64,000 bases of DNA from Erwinia sp050410775. GTDB lineage: Bacteria; Pseudomonadota; Gammaproteobacteria; Enterobacterales; Enterobacteriaceae. Position numbers and translations under genes: made by a program. The stretch's first letter is position 1. Each line of letters starts with the position of its first letter. The DNA is taken from assembly GCF_050410775.1 (NCBI RefSeq), contig NZ_CP191229.1, one strand, 5' to 3'. Below the pieces are notes generated by a model that did not search any database, was not told the origin of the DNA, and saw only the letters and a list, made by a program, of their open reading frames with translations. Below are positions 15,743-25,460 of the stretch, in pieces.

Positions 15743-17155
15743 TCACGCCTTCTGCCGATCCGCCACCCACTCAGCCAGGCGTTTACGGGAGAGTTTAATG
15801 CCGCCTTCGCCCAGCGCCGGCAGCGGATACCAGCGGACGGGACGCTGAAAGCCTGCCAGCCGGGGCTTCGCCCAGCCGGCAATGTCGCCGGGCGGCGCCG
15901 TCGCCGTCAGCAGCGCCACCGGCCGGTGGCCGTACTCCTCATCCTCCAGCGGCACAATAAACGCCTGCGATACCGCAGGATGCTGCAAGAGGATCTGCTC
16001 AATCAGCTCCGGCTGAACGCCCTCACCCGCGGAAAAAAACAGGTTATCCGTACGGCCCGTCACCTGAAGCCCACCGTCACGCCAGCGCCCCCTGTCGCGG
16101 GTCGCGAACCAGCCCTCTTCATCGGCCAGCGGCAGCAGCTCGCCGTTTCGCCAGTAGCCCAGCCCCAGCGCCGCCGACTTCAGCCGGATTTCGTCCGCCG
16201 CCAGCGTAACCTGATGACCGGCCAGCGCGGTTCCCACACCGCCGCTGCCGTCGGCCCGCATCGCCGTCACGGTGGAGGCCGTTTCGGTCATGCCGTAGCC
16301 GCACCAGCAGGCGATACCCCGGGCTTCCGCCTGCGTGGTTAATGCGGCAGGTATTGCCGATCCTCCCAGCAGCACGCATTTAAGCCCGGCAGGAAGCGCA
16401 GGCTGCCGCAGCAGGCGCCAGAGCTGGGCAGGCACCAGCGAGGCGAAGGAGCAGTGCGCCAGTGCCTCATGCAGCGGCCTGTCGCCGGAGAGTCCGAGAG
16501 TGGCACCCGCGTAAAGCCAGCGCCAGAGAATGCCCTGCCCCGAAACGTGAAAAAGCGGCAGTGAGAGCAGCCAGGCGTCAGCAGCGGTAAAACCGAGACG
16601 TTCACTCACCCCTTTCGCGCTGGCGAGATGCGCGCTGAAGGTATGGGCAACCGCTTTAGGCAGCCCGCCAGAACCGGAGGTCAGCGTCAGCGTCGCGATA
16701 GATGCGCTTACCCAGGGATGATGCAGACTGCCTGCGGAGGCTTTTTCTATCACTGGTACGGAGCCGGAAGATCGATCCATGCCGCAGTCCATCTTCAGTT
16801 CTGCCGGTCGCTCGCCGGGCAATGGCTCCGCCGTCAGATCGAGCATGAAATCGATATTCAGTGAAGGCAGCAGCGCCCCTAGCTGCGCATGAGGTAGCTG
16901 CGGATTAACCGGCAGCAACCTTGCGCCACAGCGCAGCAATGCCAGATACGCCATCACGGCTGCGCGGCTGTTGGCTGTCCGCAACATAACGCCGTCTCCC
17001 CGGTCGAGTCCCTGAGCCCTGAATCCGGTCGCCAGCTGCTCCACCTGATGCGCAAGCTGCGACCAGCTGATTGCGGTACCGCCTTCGTGAAGCGCACGCT
17101 CACCGGGCCTGCGCCGCGCCCAGTGCTGCCAGGGCCAGGTTTTTATGCCTTCCAT
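15743..17155 (-). CDS. menE: o-Succinylbenzoate-CoA ligase MenE
   Basis: The 470-residue acyl-adenylating enzyme activates o-succinylbenzoate to its CoA thioester in menaquinone synthesis. The AMP-binding loop TLTSGSGGLPKAVAH is at residues 157-171, with a glycine where many family members have threonine. Further motifs are the GYGMTE segment and the ATRDRGRW hinge region before the C-terminal lid. It is the last gene of the men cluster, 49 bp after menC, and is slightly longer than E. coli MenE. Confidence 0.96.
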   Translation of the reverse strand: MEGIKTWPWQHWARRRPGERALHEGGTAISWSQLAHQVEQLATGFRAQGLDRGDGVMLRTANSRAAVMAYLALLRCGARLLPVNPQLPHAQLGALLPSLNIDFMLDLTAEPLPGERPAELKMDCGMDRSSGSVPVIEKASAGSLHHPWVSASIATLTLTSGSGGLPKAVAHTFSAHLASAKGVSERLGFTAADAWLLSLPLFHVSGQGILWRWLYAGATLGLSGDRPLHEALAHCSFASLVPAQLWRLLRQPALPAGLKCVLLGGSAIPAALTTQAEARGIACWCGYGMTETASTVTAMRADGSGGVGTALAGHQVTLAADEIRLKSAALGLGYWRNGELLPLADEEGWFATRDRGRWRDGGLQVTGRTDNLFFSAGEGVQPELIEQILLQHPAVSQAFIVPLEDEEYGHRPVALLTATAPPGDIAGWAKPRLAGFQRPVRWYPLPALGEGGIKLSRKRLAEWVADRQKA

Positions 17156-17204
17156 ACAGAGAATCTCAGTAAATATAAAGGACCATCTGTCAAACGGAGA
17201 GTGT

Positions 17205-18176
17205 TCAGCCGCGCCATACGACTTCCAGCGACGCTTCTGTGCAAAGCGGCAAAGGAGAGCCCGGCCAGCGCCGTATCAGCTGCTGCTGCATTAACCCGAG
17301 CGTATCCAGGCCCGGCACGGTTGCCGGCGTCAGCCAGCGGGCGAGGCGCGCCAGCTGGGTCAGCCCGAGGCTCGACTCCAGGGATGAGCTGATGACGGCG
17401 CTCAGTCCAGCCTGCTGCGCCTGAGTGATGCGTTCGCGCACGGAGGACAAGCTGCCGGTCAGCGATGGCTTGATAATGACCGCGCGAAGCTGTGGCGTAA
17501 CGTCGAGGCGAAACCCCGCTTCACGGCTGCTCTCATCCCAGGCCAGCGCGAGGCCTGTTTCCGCCGCAAACTGGGATGAGATCGCCGGCGTACGGCAGGG
17601 CTCCTCAATAAAGGCGATGCGGGCGCGCTGTGCGGGGGCGATAAAACCGGCAAAGCGGCGCGCCTTTTCCTGGCTCCAGCTGCGGTTAGCGTCCAGCCTC
17701 AGCGTCAGCTGCGGCAGCGCTTCCAGCAGCAGATTCACCATCATGGCGTCGCGCACCGGTTCATAAAGCCCCACCTTCATCTTGGCAACGGGCGCTTGCT
17801 GCGCGCCGAGGCGGAGAAGGAGTTCATCAGGATCGCCGCTGCAAAGCGTGGCGCTGTGCCAGTCCGCCCCGGCGGGCAGTTCACCGGCAAGCTCAGCCTG
17901 CGCGCAGCTGAGGCCGAAAGCGACCGAAGGCAGCGTGCTCTCCGTGGCATGCTCGCCGTTAACCCAGCACTGCAGCCGCTCCGTTGCCTCCTGCTGTGCC
18001 GCATCAGGCGTTTCATGGCTGAACCCCGGCAGCGGCGCAATCTCACCCCAGCCCTCGCGGTCCGCCTCGCCGATCTTTACCAGCAGCCCTTCCCGGTATT
18101 TTATCCGGCTGTCCCGCAGTACCACCCCCGCCACAAGCGGGATCCTGTAGCGGAAAAGTAAGGCGCGGCGCTTCAT
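17205..18176 (-). CDS. menC: o-Succinylbenzoate synthase MenC
   Basis: This 323-residue enolase-superfamily enzyme dehydrates SHCHC to o-succinylbenzoate. Catalytic lysines are visible in AKMKVG (K132/K134) and IIKPSL (K236); metal ligands are D162 (RLDANRSW), E191 (FIEEP) and D214 (AWDES). Its start overlaps the menB stop (ATGA, 18173-18176), implying coupled translation in the order menB, menC, menE. Confidence 0.97.
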   Translation of the reverse strand: MKRRALLFRYRIPLVAGVVLRDSRIKYREGLLVKIGEADREGWGEIAPLPGFSHETPDAAQQEATERLQCWVNGEHATESTLPSVAFGLSCAQAELAGELPAGADWHSATLCSGDPDELLLRLGAQQAPVAKMKVGLYEPVRDAMMVNLLLEALPQLTLRLDANRSWSQEKARRFAGFIAPAQRARIAFIEEPCRTPAISSQFAAETGLALAWDESSREAGFRLDVTPQLRAVIIKPSLTGSLSSVRERITQAQQAGLSAVISSSLESSLGLTQLARLARWLTPATVPGLDTLGLMQQQLIRRWPGSPLPLCTEASLEVVWRG

Positions 18177-19030
18177 GGGTTGCGCGTAAATTTGCGGAAG
18201 TCGGGCGGGCGTTTCTGATTAAAGGCGTTGCGCCCTTCCTGCCCCTCTTCGGTCATATAAAAAAGCATGGTGGCATTGCCCGCCAGCTCCTGTAGCCCGG
18301 CCTGGCCGTCACAGTCAGCGTTCAGCGCCGCCTTCAGGCAGCGCAGCGCCATCGGGCTGTTTTCCAGTATCTCGCGGCACCAGCGTACCGTTTCCCTCTC
18401 CAGCTCCGCCAGCGGCACAACGGTATTCACCAGCCCCATTTCGAGCGCCTGCTGAGCGCTGTACATGCGGCAGAGAAACCAGATCTCCCGCGCTTTTTTC
18501 TGCCCGACAATGCGGGCCATATAGGCGGCACCCCAGCCACCGTCGAAGGAGCCCACCTTTGGTCCCGTCTGGCCAAACTGCGCATTATCAGCGGCAATGG
18601 TCAGGTCGCACATCATATGTAAAACGTGACCGCCGCCGACGGCATAGCCCGCCACCATGGCCACTACCGGCTTCGGGCAGGTCCGGATCTGCCGCTGAAG
18701 GTCGAGCACGTTAAGGTGATGCACGCCTGCCTCATCCTGGTAACCGCCATAGTCGCCGCGAATTTTCTGATCGCCGCCGGCGCAGAACGCCCTATCCCCT
18801 TCGCCGGTTAACACAATGACGCCGGTTTTTTCATCGTGCCGCGCATCGGCAAGCGCCAGCATCATCTCTTTAATCGTATGGGGACGAAAAGCGTTGCGTA
18901 CCTCCGGGCGGTTCAGGGTGATTTTCGCGATCCCTTCCGGCGATTTATGAAACCGGATATCGCTGAAGCCCATGCCGCTGTCCCGCCATTCGACCGGGGC
19001 AGAAAGCTTTTCTTCATCGGGGTAAATCAT
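18173..19030 (-). CDS. menB: 1,4-Dihydroxy-2-naphthoyl-CoA synthase MenB
   Basis: The 285-residue crotonase-family enzyme closes the second ring of the naphthoquinone from o-succinylbenzoyl-CoA. Diagnostic segments are the oxyanion-hole region RAFCAGGDQKIRG, AGYAVGGGHVLH, and QTGPKVGSFDGGWG. The length is typical of MenB. It overlaps menH by four bases upstream and menC by four bases downstream, in the middle of the coupled men operon. Confidence 0.98.
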   Translation of the reverse strand: MIYPDEEKLSAPVEWRDSGMGFSDIRFHKSPEGIAKITLNRPEVRNAFRPHTIKEMMLALADARHDEKTGVIVLTGEGDRAFCAGGDQKIRGDYGGYQDEAGVHHLNVLDLQRQIRTCPKPVVAMVAGYAVGGGHVLHMMCDLTIAADNAQFGQTGPKVGSFDGGWGAAYMARIVGQKKAREIWFLCRMYSAQQALEMGLVNTVVPLAELERETVRWCREILENSPMALRCLKAALNADCDGQAGLQELAGNATMLFYMTEEGQEGRNAFNQKRPPDFRKFTRNP

Positions 19031-19806
19031 GGGAAGTCCTTACACTGAGTTAAAATTTGCCTGAGCTGAGCAGCAAACGCCTGCGGATTAGCCCGGTGGG
19101 CATTGTGGCCTGCGCGGGGAATGACGTGGCAGGGCAGCGCCGCCCGCTGCGTAAGATGCAGGAATTTAGCGTCCCGTTCGCCGCAAATGGCGTGAACGGG
19201 CAGGCGGAGCTGCCTGAGTGCAGCAGTAAGATCTGGCTGACGGGAAAGTGACGTCGCCAGCAGCATCGCCGCCAGCGCGTCAGGGTGATTTTGCCGCCGG
19301 AGCGCGATGGTTTCCTGGCGCTCATCCTCGCTAAGATCGTTAAAAACCGGCTGGCGATACCACCGATCCAGCGTCTTTAGCAGCGGCTGCTGACGGAAAA
19401 GGCGCGCCCATCTGGCATCGCTTTCGCCTCTTTCCCGCCGTTCGCTTTCACAGCTCAGTCCGGGATGCGCGCCCTCGACAATCACGCCGCTCAGCCCATC
19501 CCTGTCAGGCTGGCAGGCGTGACTCAGCGCTACCCGTCCGCCCAGCGAATAGCCAATCAGCCAGTACCGCTGGATCTGATACCTGTGCAGCGTGCGGACG
19601 ATCGCCCCGGAAAGCGCCTCAAACCCCTCAACGCGGCTGGCGCTGGAGCCGCCATGCCCAGGCAGATCCAGGCTCAGCTGCGGCCACTCGCTAAAATGGG
19701 GCTGGATCGCCCGCCACTCATCGCCGCTGCCCAGAAAGCCGTGCAGCCAGACCAGCGCCGGTCTGCTGCTCTCCTGGCCGCGCTGCCAGCGCGCGTGAAG
19801 CCTCAC
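19027..19806 (-). CDS. menH: SHCHC synthase MenH
   Basis: The 259-residue alpha/beta hydrolase-fold enzyme eliminates pyruvate from SEPHCHC to form SHCHC. The serine elbow is IGYSLGG (S87), and the presumed triad is completed by D212 (GERDAKF) and H234 (RAGHNAH). Its start overlaps the menD stop by four bases and its stop overlaps the menB start. Confidence 0.95.
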   Translation of the reverse strand: MRLHARWQRGQESSRPALVWLHGFLGSGDEWRAIQPHFSEWPQLSLDLPGHGGSSASRVEGFEALSGAIVRTLHRYQIQRYWLIGYSLGGRVALSHACQPDRDGLSGVIVEGAHPGLSCESERRERGESDARWARLFRQQPLLKTLDRWYRQPVFNDLSEDERQETIALRRQNHPDALAAMLLATSLSRQPDLTAALRQLRLPVHAICGERDAKFLHLTQRAALPCHVIPRAGHNAHRANPQAFAAQLRQILTQCKDFP

Positions 19807-21455
19807 TCTTTACCTGCCTGAGCCAGAAAGCGGGCTCCTTCGTCGTCCGCGACGCGCAGTTCAATCAGCGTCGCTGGACCCTGCCAGCCCCGCTCAACGG
19901 CCACACAGAGATCGTCCCAGCTTTCCGGACAGGCGTAGCGCAGACCGAACATACTGGCCGCGCTGGCGAAATGGATATGCTGTGGCATGGCAAAAAAACG
20001 CTCCCGCGCCGCTTCGGGCGTGGGCAGCAGGGAGAAAATCTGGCCGCCGTTATTGTTGATAACGATCGCTATTACCGGTGCGCTGACCTGCCTCAGCAGC
20101 GCCAGACTGTTGAGATCGTACAGCGCAGAAAGATCGCCCAGAATCAGCAGCAGCGGCTGACCGCTTCCGCGCTGGACGCCCGCTGCCGTGGCGATAAGCC
20201 CGTCAATACCGCTGGCACCGCGGCTGGCATAGACCGGATACCCTGCCGGCAGCTGACAGAGCGCATCCACCAGCCGCACCGTCAGGCTGTTGCCCAGGAA
20301 AAGCGCGCCGCCTGCGGGGAGAAACGCCGACAGCCGCTGCGCCAGCAGCGCCTCGCCGAAAGGGGGCGGGTTCATCATCAACGCTTCACGCGCCTCAGCC
20401 GCAAAGCGGATAATTTGCGATCGCCACGCCATGCGTTCACCGGCTGGATGCGCCGCCAGCCAGCGGCAAATATCTGCCTGGATGCGACAGCTCTGGTGAT
20501 GGGCAGGATCCCGCCGGCCCGGCATCGCCTCAATCAGCCACCAGGTTTCAGGATGGTGGTTCGCCAGCCAGTGGCTGAGCTGTTTACCGATCAAATGGCT
20601 GCCAAACTGCACCACCATCTCCGTCTGTGACAGCGCCTGGCGCGCCTGCGGCTTTCTCAGCCAGATTTCCGCACAGGGGAGCGGCTGCCCGGTATGTGAC
20701 TGCACGTCTGCCAGCAGCGGCCAGCCGAGGGCGTCAGCCCACGCCGCGATCGCCTTTCCCTCTTCCGGCGTGACCTTGCCCACCACAACCAGCCCGCGCT
20801 TCAGCCGCAGCCCCGTCCACGCCTCACGCACGCTTACTGCCGCACCTGCCTCGTACTGAAGCCAGGGCTGCTTGTCCTGCCACCAGCTTCCCAGTTCCTC
20901 CTGCCAGCTTTGGTAAGCGTCGGGATCGCCTCCGTAGAGCGGCTCAGCGAAGGGGCAGTTGAGATGAACCGCGCCGGAAGAATGCTGGCCCAGCAGCGCG
21001 TCAACGGCGGAAACCAGCCAGCGGGCGGAAATCGCAGGAGAGGGTCGGGGAAGGTTAAGGGCGGCCGCATGTCCGGCAAAGATGCCCGGCTGCTCAATGG
21101 CCTGGCTGGCGCCGCAGTCGATCAGTTCAGGCGGACGATCCGCGCTGAGCATAATCAGCCGCTCTCCGGTCAGCTTCGCTTCAATTACGGCAGGATAGAG
21201 GTTTGCCACTGCCGTCCCGGAGGTGACAATCACCGCGACCGGCTGGCGGGTCGCTTTAGCCAGCCCGAGCGCCAGATGCCCCAGCCCGCGTTCATCAAAA
21301 TGGGTGTGGCAAACCAGCCGGGGATGCGCCGCGGCCGCCAGCGTTAAGGGCGCTGAGCGCGAGCCGGGCGCAATGCAGAGATGACGGACGCCATGTCGGG
21401 TTAAAGCTTCAAGGATGACGCCGGCCCAGCGGCGGTTAAAGGTGCTGCGTGACAT
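19803..21455 (-). CDS. menD: SEPHCHC synthase MenD
   Basis: The 550-residue thiamine-diphosphate enzyme condenses isochorismate with 2-oxoglutarate. The N-terminal Pyr domain (IAPGSRSAPLTLAA, FDERGLGHLALG) and the C-terminal ThDP-binding segment (LILGDLSALYDLNSL) are clear. The start MSRSTFNRRWA gives almost the E. coli length (556). It follows menF by 75 bp and overlaps menH, so menD is probably the first of the tightly coupled set. Confidence 0.98.
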   Translation of the reverse strand: MSRSTFNRRWAGVILEALTRHGVRHLCIAPGSRSAPLTLAAAAHPRLVCHTHFDERGLGHLALGLAKATRQPVAVIVTSGTAVANLYPAVIEAKLTGERLIMLSADRPPELIDCGASQAIEQPGIFAGHAAALNLPRPSPAISARWLVSAVDALLGQHSSGAVHLNCPFAEPLYGGDPDAYQSWQEELGSWWQDKQPWLQYEAGAAVSVREAWTGLRLKRGLVVVGKVTPEEGKAIAAWADALGWPLLADVQSHTGQPLPCAEIWLRKPQARQALSQTEMVVQFGSHLIGKQLSHWLANHHPETWWLIEAMPGRRDPAHHQSCRIQADICRWLAAHPAGERMAWRSQIIRFAAEAREALMMNPPPFGEALLAQRLSAFLPAGGALFLGNSLTVRLVDALCQLPAGYPVYASRGASGIDGLIATAAGVQRGSGQPLLLILGDLSALYDLNSLALLRQVSAPVIAIVINNNGGQIFSLLPTPEAARERFFAMPQHIHFASAASMFGLRYACPESWDDLCVAVERGWQGPATLIELRVADDEGARFLAQAGKE

Positions 21456-21530
21456 AACCCATTCCAGATCGAAAGCGCGGCCTTCAAGTATATGAGCGCC
21501 GCCGCCAGGGTATTTTGATTTGAGGCAGGA

Positions 21531-22799
21531 TTACTGTGCGAAAGGCATTCCCAGCAGCGCGCCCAGACCAGCCGCTTTTTGATCTAATTCGCGCCACTCT
21601 TCGTTCGCCTGTGAGCCTGCCACAATGCCCGCTCCGGCGTAAAGACGGACGCGAGCGCCGGTCACCTGCGCCGAGCGTAAAGCCACCGCAAATTCGCTCT
21701 CAGCTAAAGAGAGATACCCCACCGAACCGGCATACCAGCCGCGCTGAAAAGGCTCGTGATCCTGAATAAATCGCCTGGCGGGCTGGCGGGGCAGCCCGGC
21801 CACTGCTGCGGTTGGCTGGAGCTGCGCGAGGCAGGCAGCATCATCCAGAATTCGCAGCGCGCAGTAAATTTTCCGCCTCAGGTGCTGCACGTTGCGCAAC
21901 CGCACAATTTCAACAGGCGCTACATGGATCTGTCCGGCGATGGGCTGCAGCCGCTGACGGATGTCCGCCACCACCATAAGATTTTCCCGCTGATTTTTTT
22001 CATCCGCTAACAGCTTTTGCGCCATATGATGCGCCAGCCGATCGGCAGCTGAACCGGCACAGGTCCCGGCCAGCGCCTCGCTTTGCATCTGCTGACGCCG
22101 GCGCTGGTAAAGCCGTTCGGGGCTCGAACCGATAAAGGCATCATACGGCCCCGAGGCCAGCATAAAATGGTAGCAATGAGGATTAATCGCGCGGCTGGCC
22201 GCCAGCAACGCTACAGGCGAAACCGCGGAGGAGAAATGCAGATCGGTCGCGCGCGCCAGTACTACTTTGTCGAGAGCGCCACCGGCGATCGCCGCCAGCG
22301 CCTTTGTCACCAGATGTGACCAGTCCGCCTGCCCCGGAGTATGAATAATACGCTCCGCCTGCTGGGGCAGCAGCTCCTGTGGCCGGGAAGGAACCAGTCC
22401 ATCAATAAACCCGATCGCCCGCCGGGCATCCTGCGCAAGATCGCCCTGAATAAAGACCGTTACTCGTCCGCCCTGCCAGAGCAGACGCGGCATAAATAAG
22501 AGGCTTTCCGCTCCGAAAGCGTTAGCGCCAACCAGCTTCCAGCCGGGCGGCAGCGTCTGGAGCAGCTGCGCGGCCTGCGCCGGTGAAGCCGCCTCGTTCA
22601 GCGCGCCGCAGGCCGCCAGGCTTTCATCCCCCTCACGGGACTGCCAGAAAAATTTCGGCCAGTGCGGCTGCGACGCCAGCCAGGCGAGACTGTCCGCCTC
22701 TGCCGAAACGGCAGCAGTAAAGCAGGCATAGCCTGACCGGCATCCGGTAACCTGAGATAACTGCTGGCGCAGCGTTTGAAGGGCGGTGAAAAGCGGCAA
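21531..22799 (-). CDS. menF: Isochorismate synthase MenF
   Basis: The 422-residue chorismate-binding enzyme converts chorismate to isochorismate, the branch point to menaquinone. Family motifs include LDKVVLARATDLHF, SSPERLYQRR, EALAGT, LQPTAAVAGLP and RLYAGAGIV near the C-terminus. The first in-frame start that fits is TTG at 22799; an overlapping ATG at 22813 is in another frame. The N-terminus is therefore the least certain part. It is the first men gene in reading order (leftward), with elaB upstream in the same orientation. Confidence 0.94.
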   Translation of the reverse strand: MPLFTALQTLRQQLSQVTGCRSGYACFTAAVSAEADSLAWLASQPHWPKFFWQSREGDESLAACGALNEAASPAQAAQLLQTLPPGWKLVGANAFGAESLLFMPRLLWQGGRVTVFIQGDLAQDARRAIGFIDGLVPSRPQELLPQQAERIIHTPGQADWSHLVTKALAAIAGGALDKVVLARATDLHFSSAVSPVALLAASRAINPHCYHFMLASGPYDAFIGSSPERLYQRRRQQMQSEALAGTCAGSAADRLAHHMAQKLLADEKNQRENLMVVADIRQRLQPIAGQIHVAPVEIVRLRNVQHLRRKIYCALRILDDAACLAQLQPTAAVAGLPRQPARRFIQDHEPFQRGWYAGSVGYLSLAESEFAVALRSAQVTGARVRLYAGAGIVAGSQANEEWRELDQKAAGLGALLGMPFAQ

Positions 22800-22906
22800 A
22801 ACAGCGTGTCCATTCAGCGGAAAAGGGGCTATTTTAGCGTGCTTTCAGGAGACAGATGTTGATCCAGACCCACCGGGATTGCAGGCCCGTTCAGATTAGA
22901 GGGCGC

Positions 22907-22940
22907 AAAAAAGGGGCGTCCCTGAGGACGCCCCTTTTAT
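22907..22940 (-). terminator. Rho-independent terminator of elaB
   Basis: On the minus strand AAGGGGCGTCC and GGACGCCCCTT form an 11-bp stem with a CTCA/TGAG loop followed by a T-run. It separates elaB from menF. Confidence 0.88.
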
Positions 22941-22957
22941 CTGGTCTGGTCATCTCG

Positions 22958-23272
22958 TTAGCGACGCGCCAGCAGCAGTCCTACCACCAGGCCAAGCGCG
23001 GCGCCAACGCCAACGCCCTGCCAGGGTTTATCGTGTACGTACTCATCGGCGCGGTTAGCAACCTGCTTCGCGCGATAGTAGTAAGTATCAGACGCGTTGC
23101 TGACGCGGGATTTTACATCGTTCAGCGACTGTTCCGCCTGAGCTTTCAGCTCCATATATTTCTTATCGGCCGGATCGCCGGAAGATTTCAGAACATCTTC
23201 CAGAGTTTTAGTCAGCAGCGCCAGATCGTCATCCAAACGTGATTCTTGTGGGTCAGTTGTCATCGTAGCCAT
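22958..23272 (-). CDS. elaB: ElaB/YqjD/DUF883 family ribosome-associated membrane-anchored protein
   Basis: The 104-residue protein is a long amphipathic helix followed by a C-terminal glycine-rich membrane anchor (GVGVGAALGLVVGLLLARR), the layout of the ElaB/YqjD/YgaM family. E. coli members are tail-anchored inner-membrane proteins of stationary phase that associate with ribosomes. The start at 23272 (MATMTTDPQE) has an AAGGAG site seven bases upstream. The frame remains open for 83 more codons upstream, but that extension has no homology I recognise and would bury the ribosome site. Confidence 0.93.
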   Translation of the reverse strand: MATMTTDPQESRLDDDLALLTKTLEDVLKSSGDPADKKYMELKAQAEQSLNDVKSRVSNASDTYYYRAKQVANRADEYVHDKPWQGVGVGAALGLVVGLLLARR

Positions 23273-23796
23273 AACATCTCCTTGTGGAATAAACTTCTCC
23301 AGTAACTGTAGACCCTTTCCAGCGTCCTGCCTGCAAATCACACCAGGAATTGACTGATAAAGTAAAAACTTAGCGTCGTTAAGGCGGAGCAGCTTTTCGT
23401 CTGGGCCGGTTTTTTGCCCGGCGGTTCCCGTTCCCCAGGCAGATAAACCCTGTGATGCGGCTTCCGCCAGAAGCGGGACAGCATATTCGTCCAGATGGCG
23501 AGACATTGCTCTCTCCAACACAGAAATTCTGCCAAAGCCGTCAGGGCTGAAATAATCTTATTGGGAAGAGGCCGAAAAACGGTTCAGGTGGAGGAATTCA
23601 CTGCTTTTCCTGGATATTTCTGATAAGTTTCTGGCGACTGAATTTAGCACAATTGTGACTGTCGTAATTCACTGTGAGCTAAATCACAATTCGGGTAAAG
23701 CGGGGCCGCGCGCCGCAGGATCACGCGTCGCAGCCTGGTGCGCATATGCACAACAGACTCTACAAACTCCGTTCAGCAAAGGAAATGGCTTCTGGC
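23273..23796. promoter_or_regulatory. elaB-opgD divergent intergenic region
   Basis: This 524 bp region separates divergent genes. It contains a CRP-type site (23673-23688) and, 15 bp before it, the palindrome CACAATTGTG (23648-23657). No gene with a plausible start and ribosome site is seen on either strand, although one minus-strand frame is open by chance upstream of elaB. Confidence 0.5.
23673..23688 (+). promoter_or_regulatory. CRP (cAMP receptor protein) site upstream of opgD
   Basis: TGTGA-GCTAAA-TCACA matches both half-sites of the CRP consensus TGTGA-N6-TCACA perfectly. It is centred about 116 bp before the opgD start. Catabolite control of glucan biosynthesis is an inference; elaB on the other strand, about 400 bp away, is a less likely target. 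Confidence 0.65.
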
Positions 23797-25452
23797 ATGA
23801 ATCGAAGAATGTTTATGAAAGCGTCAATGGCGTTCGCTACCCTCAGCGGAATGTCCGGTTTATCCACCTTGTTTGCTCAGGCTGCCTGGGCTGAAACCGA
23901 TATTGCCGACGGCACCGCGAAGCGATTTGATTTCGACGTGCTGAAGAAAATGGCGGCCGGTATGGCGAAACAGCCCTACGGCGGCGCACCGGCGGCGCTG
24001 CCTGAAACGCTGGCGACCATGACGCCACAGGCCTATAACGAAATTCAGTATGACGCCAGCCACTCGCTGTGGAATGACATTCCTAACCGCGAACTTGACG
24101 TTCAGTTCTTCCACGTCGGGATGGGGTTTAAGCGCCGACTGCGCATGTTCTCCGTGGATGACGATGGCCAGGCGCGTGAGATTCATTTCCGCCCTGAGCT
24201 GTTTAACTACCACAATGCCAACGTTGATACCCGCCAGCTCGAAGGCAAGACCGACCTGGGCTTTGCCGGTTTCCGCGCCTTTAAAAAGCCGGAGCTTGCC
24301 CGCAGGGATATCGTTTCCTTCCTGGGCGCCAGCTACTTCCGCGCGGTCGATGATACCTACCAGTACGGCCTCTCGGCCCGTGGCGTAGCCGTCAATACTT
24401 TCGGCAGTGAACCGGAAGAGTTCCCGGACTTTACCGCCTTCTGGTTTGAAACGCCGGAAGCGGGCGACACCACTTTCACCGTTTACACTCTGCTTGATGG
24501 CCCAAGCTGTACCGGCGCGTTTAAGTTCATCATCCATTGCGAAGAGAAGCGCGTGGTGATGGAGGTGGAAAACCACCTTTATGCCCGTAAAGATATCAAT
24601 CAGCTCGGCATCGCGCCGATGACCACCATGTTCAGCTGCGGCAATAACGAACGCCGCATGTGTGACACTATCCACCCGCAAATTCACGACTCCGATCGCC
24701 TGGCGATGTGGGCCGGATCGGGCGAATGGATCTGTCGCCCGCTGAACAATCCCCAGCGTCTGACCTTTAACAGCTATGAGGATGACAATCCCCGCGGTTT
24801 CGGCATGCTGCAGCTGAATCACAACTTCCAGGATTATCAGGACGTTATCGGCTGGTATGACAAACGCCCAAGCCTGTGGGTGGAGCCGGTGGGCAAATGG
24901 GGTAAAGGCACCATCGATCTGATGGAGATCCCTACCACCGGCGAAACGCTGGATAATATTGTCTGCTTCTGGCACCCGGCAGAGGCGATCAAAGCGGGCA
25001 GCGAGCACAGCTTCAGCTACAAGCTTTACTGGAGCGGCCTGCCCCCGGTGCGCAGCGACCTGGCCCGCGTCAGCGCGACCCGCACCGGTATGGGCGGCTT
25101 CCCGGAAGGCTGGGCGCCAGGCGAACACTATCCTAAAGTCTGGGCGCGTCGTTTTGCGGTGGACTTTGTGGGCGGGGATCTGAAGGCCGCTGCGGAAAAA
25201 GGCATCGAGCCGGTGATCACTACCTCTGCAGGTACGCTTAAGCAGGTTGAGATCCTCTATATCGAGCCGATCAAAGGTTACCGCATTCTCTTTGACTGGT
25301 ATCCCACCAGCGAGGCTGCCGACCCGGTTGAGCTACGTCTGTTCCTGCGTACCAAAGAAGAGACGCTGAGTGAGACCTGGCTTTATCAGTATATGCCGCC
25401 GCCAGCGGATAAACGTCACTACGTCGACGATCGCCAGATGACGGCGGGCTAG
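23797..25452 (+). CDS. opgD: Periplasmic glucan biosynthesis protein OpgD
   Basis: The 551-residue protein equals E. coli OpgD in length. It begins MNRRMFMKAS, a twin-arginine signal, followed by a hydrophobic stretch ending AQAAWAE, so it is exported folded to the periplasm. OpgD shapes osmoregulated periplasmic glucans; recent work shows beta-1,2-glucanase activity in this family. Motifs such as SFLGASYFRAVDDTYQYGLSARG are typical of the OpgG/OpgD family. The ATG at 23797 is preferred because it puts RR near the N-terminus; an ATG at 23785 is nearer to AAAGGA and may be used instead. Confidence 0.95.
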   Translation: MNRRMFMKASMAFATLSGMSGLSTLFAQAAWAETDIADGTAKRFDFDVLKKMAAGMAKQPYGGAPAALPETLATMTPQAYNEIQYDASHSLWNDIPNRELDVQFFHVGMGFKRRLRMFSVDDDGQAREIHFRPELFNYHNANVDTRQLEGKTDLGFAGFRAFKKPELARRDIVSFLGASYFRAVDDTYQYGLSARGVAVNTFGSEPEEFPDFTAFWFETPEAGDTTFTVYTLLDGPSCTGAFKFIIHCEEKRVVMEVENHLYARKDINQLGIAPMTTMFSCGNNERRMCDTIHPQIHDSDRLAMWAGSGEWICRPLNNPQRLTFNSYEDDNPRGFGMLQLNHNFQDYQDVIGWYDKRPSLWVEPVGKWGKGTIDLMEIPTTGETLDNIVCFWHPAEAIKAGSEHSFSYKLYWSGLPPVRSDLARVSATRTGMGGFPEGWAPGEHYPKVWARRFAVDFVGGDLKAAAEKGIEPVITTSAGTLKQVEILYIEPIKGYRILFDWYPTSEAADPVELRLFLRTKEETLSETWLYQYMPPPADKRHYVDDRQMTAG

Positions 25453-25460
25453 CCGAAAGC

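Noticed and set aside
23273..23521. In-frame N-terminal extension of elaB by 83 residues
   Set aside because: It would move the start away from a strong AAGGAG site, gives a protein far longer than the family, and the added sequence has no recognisable homology.
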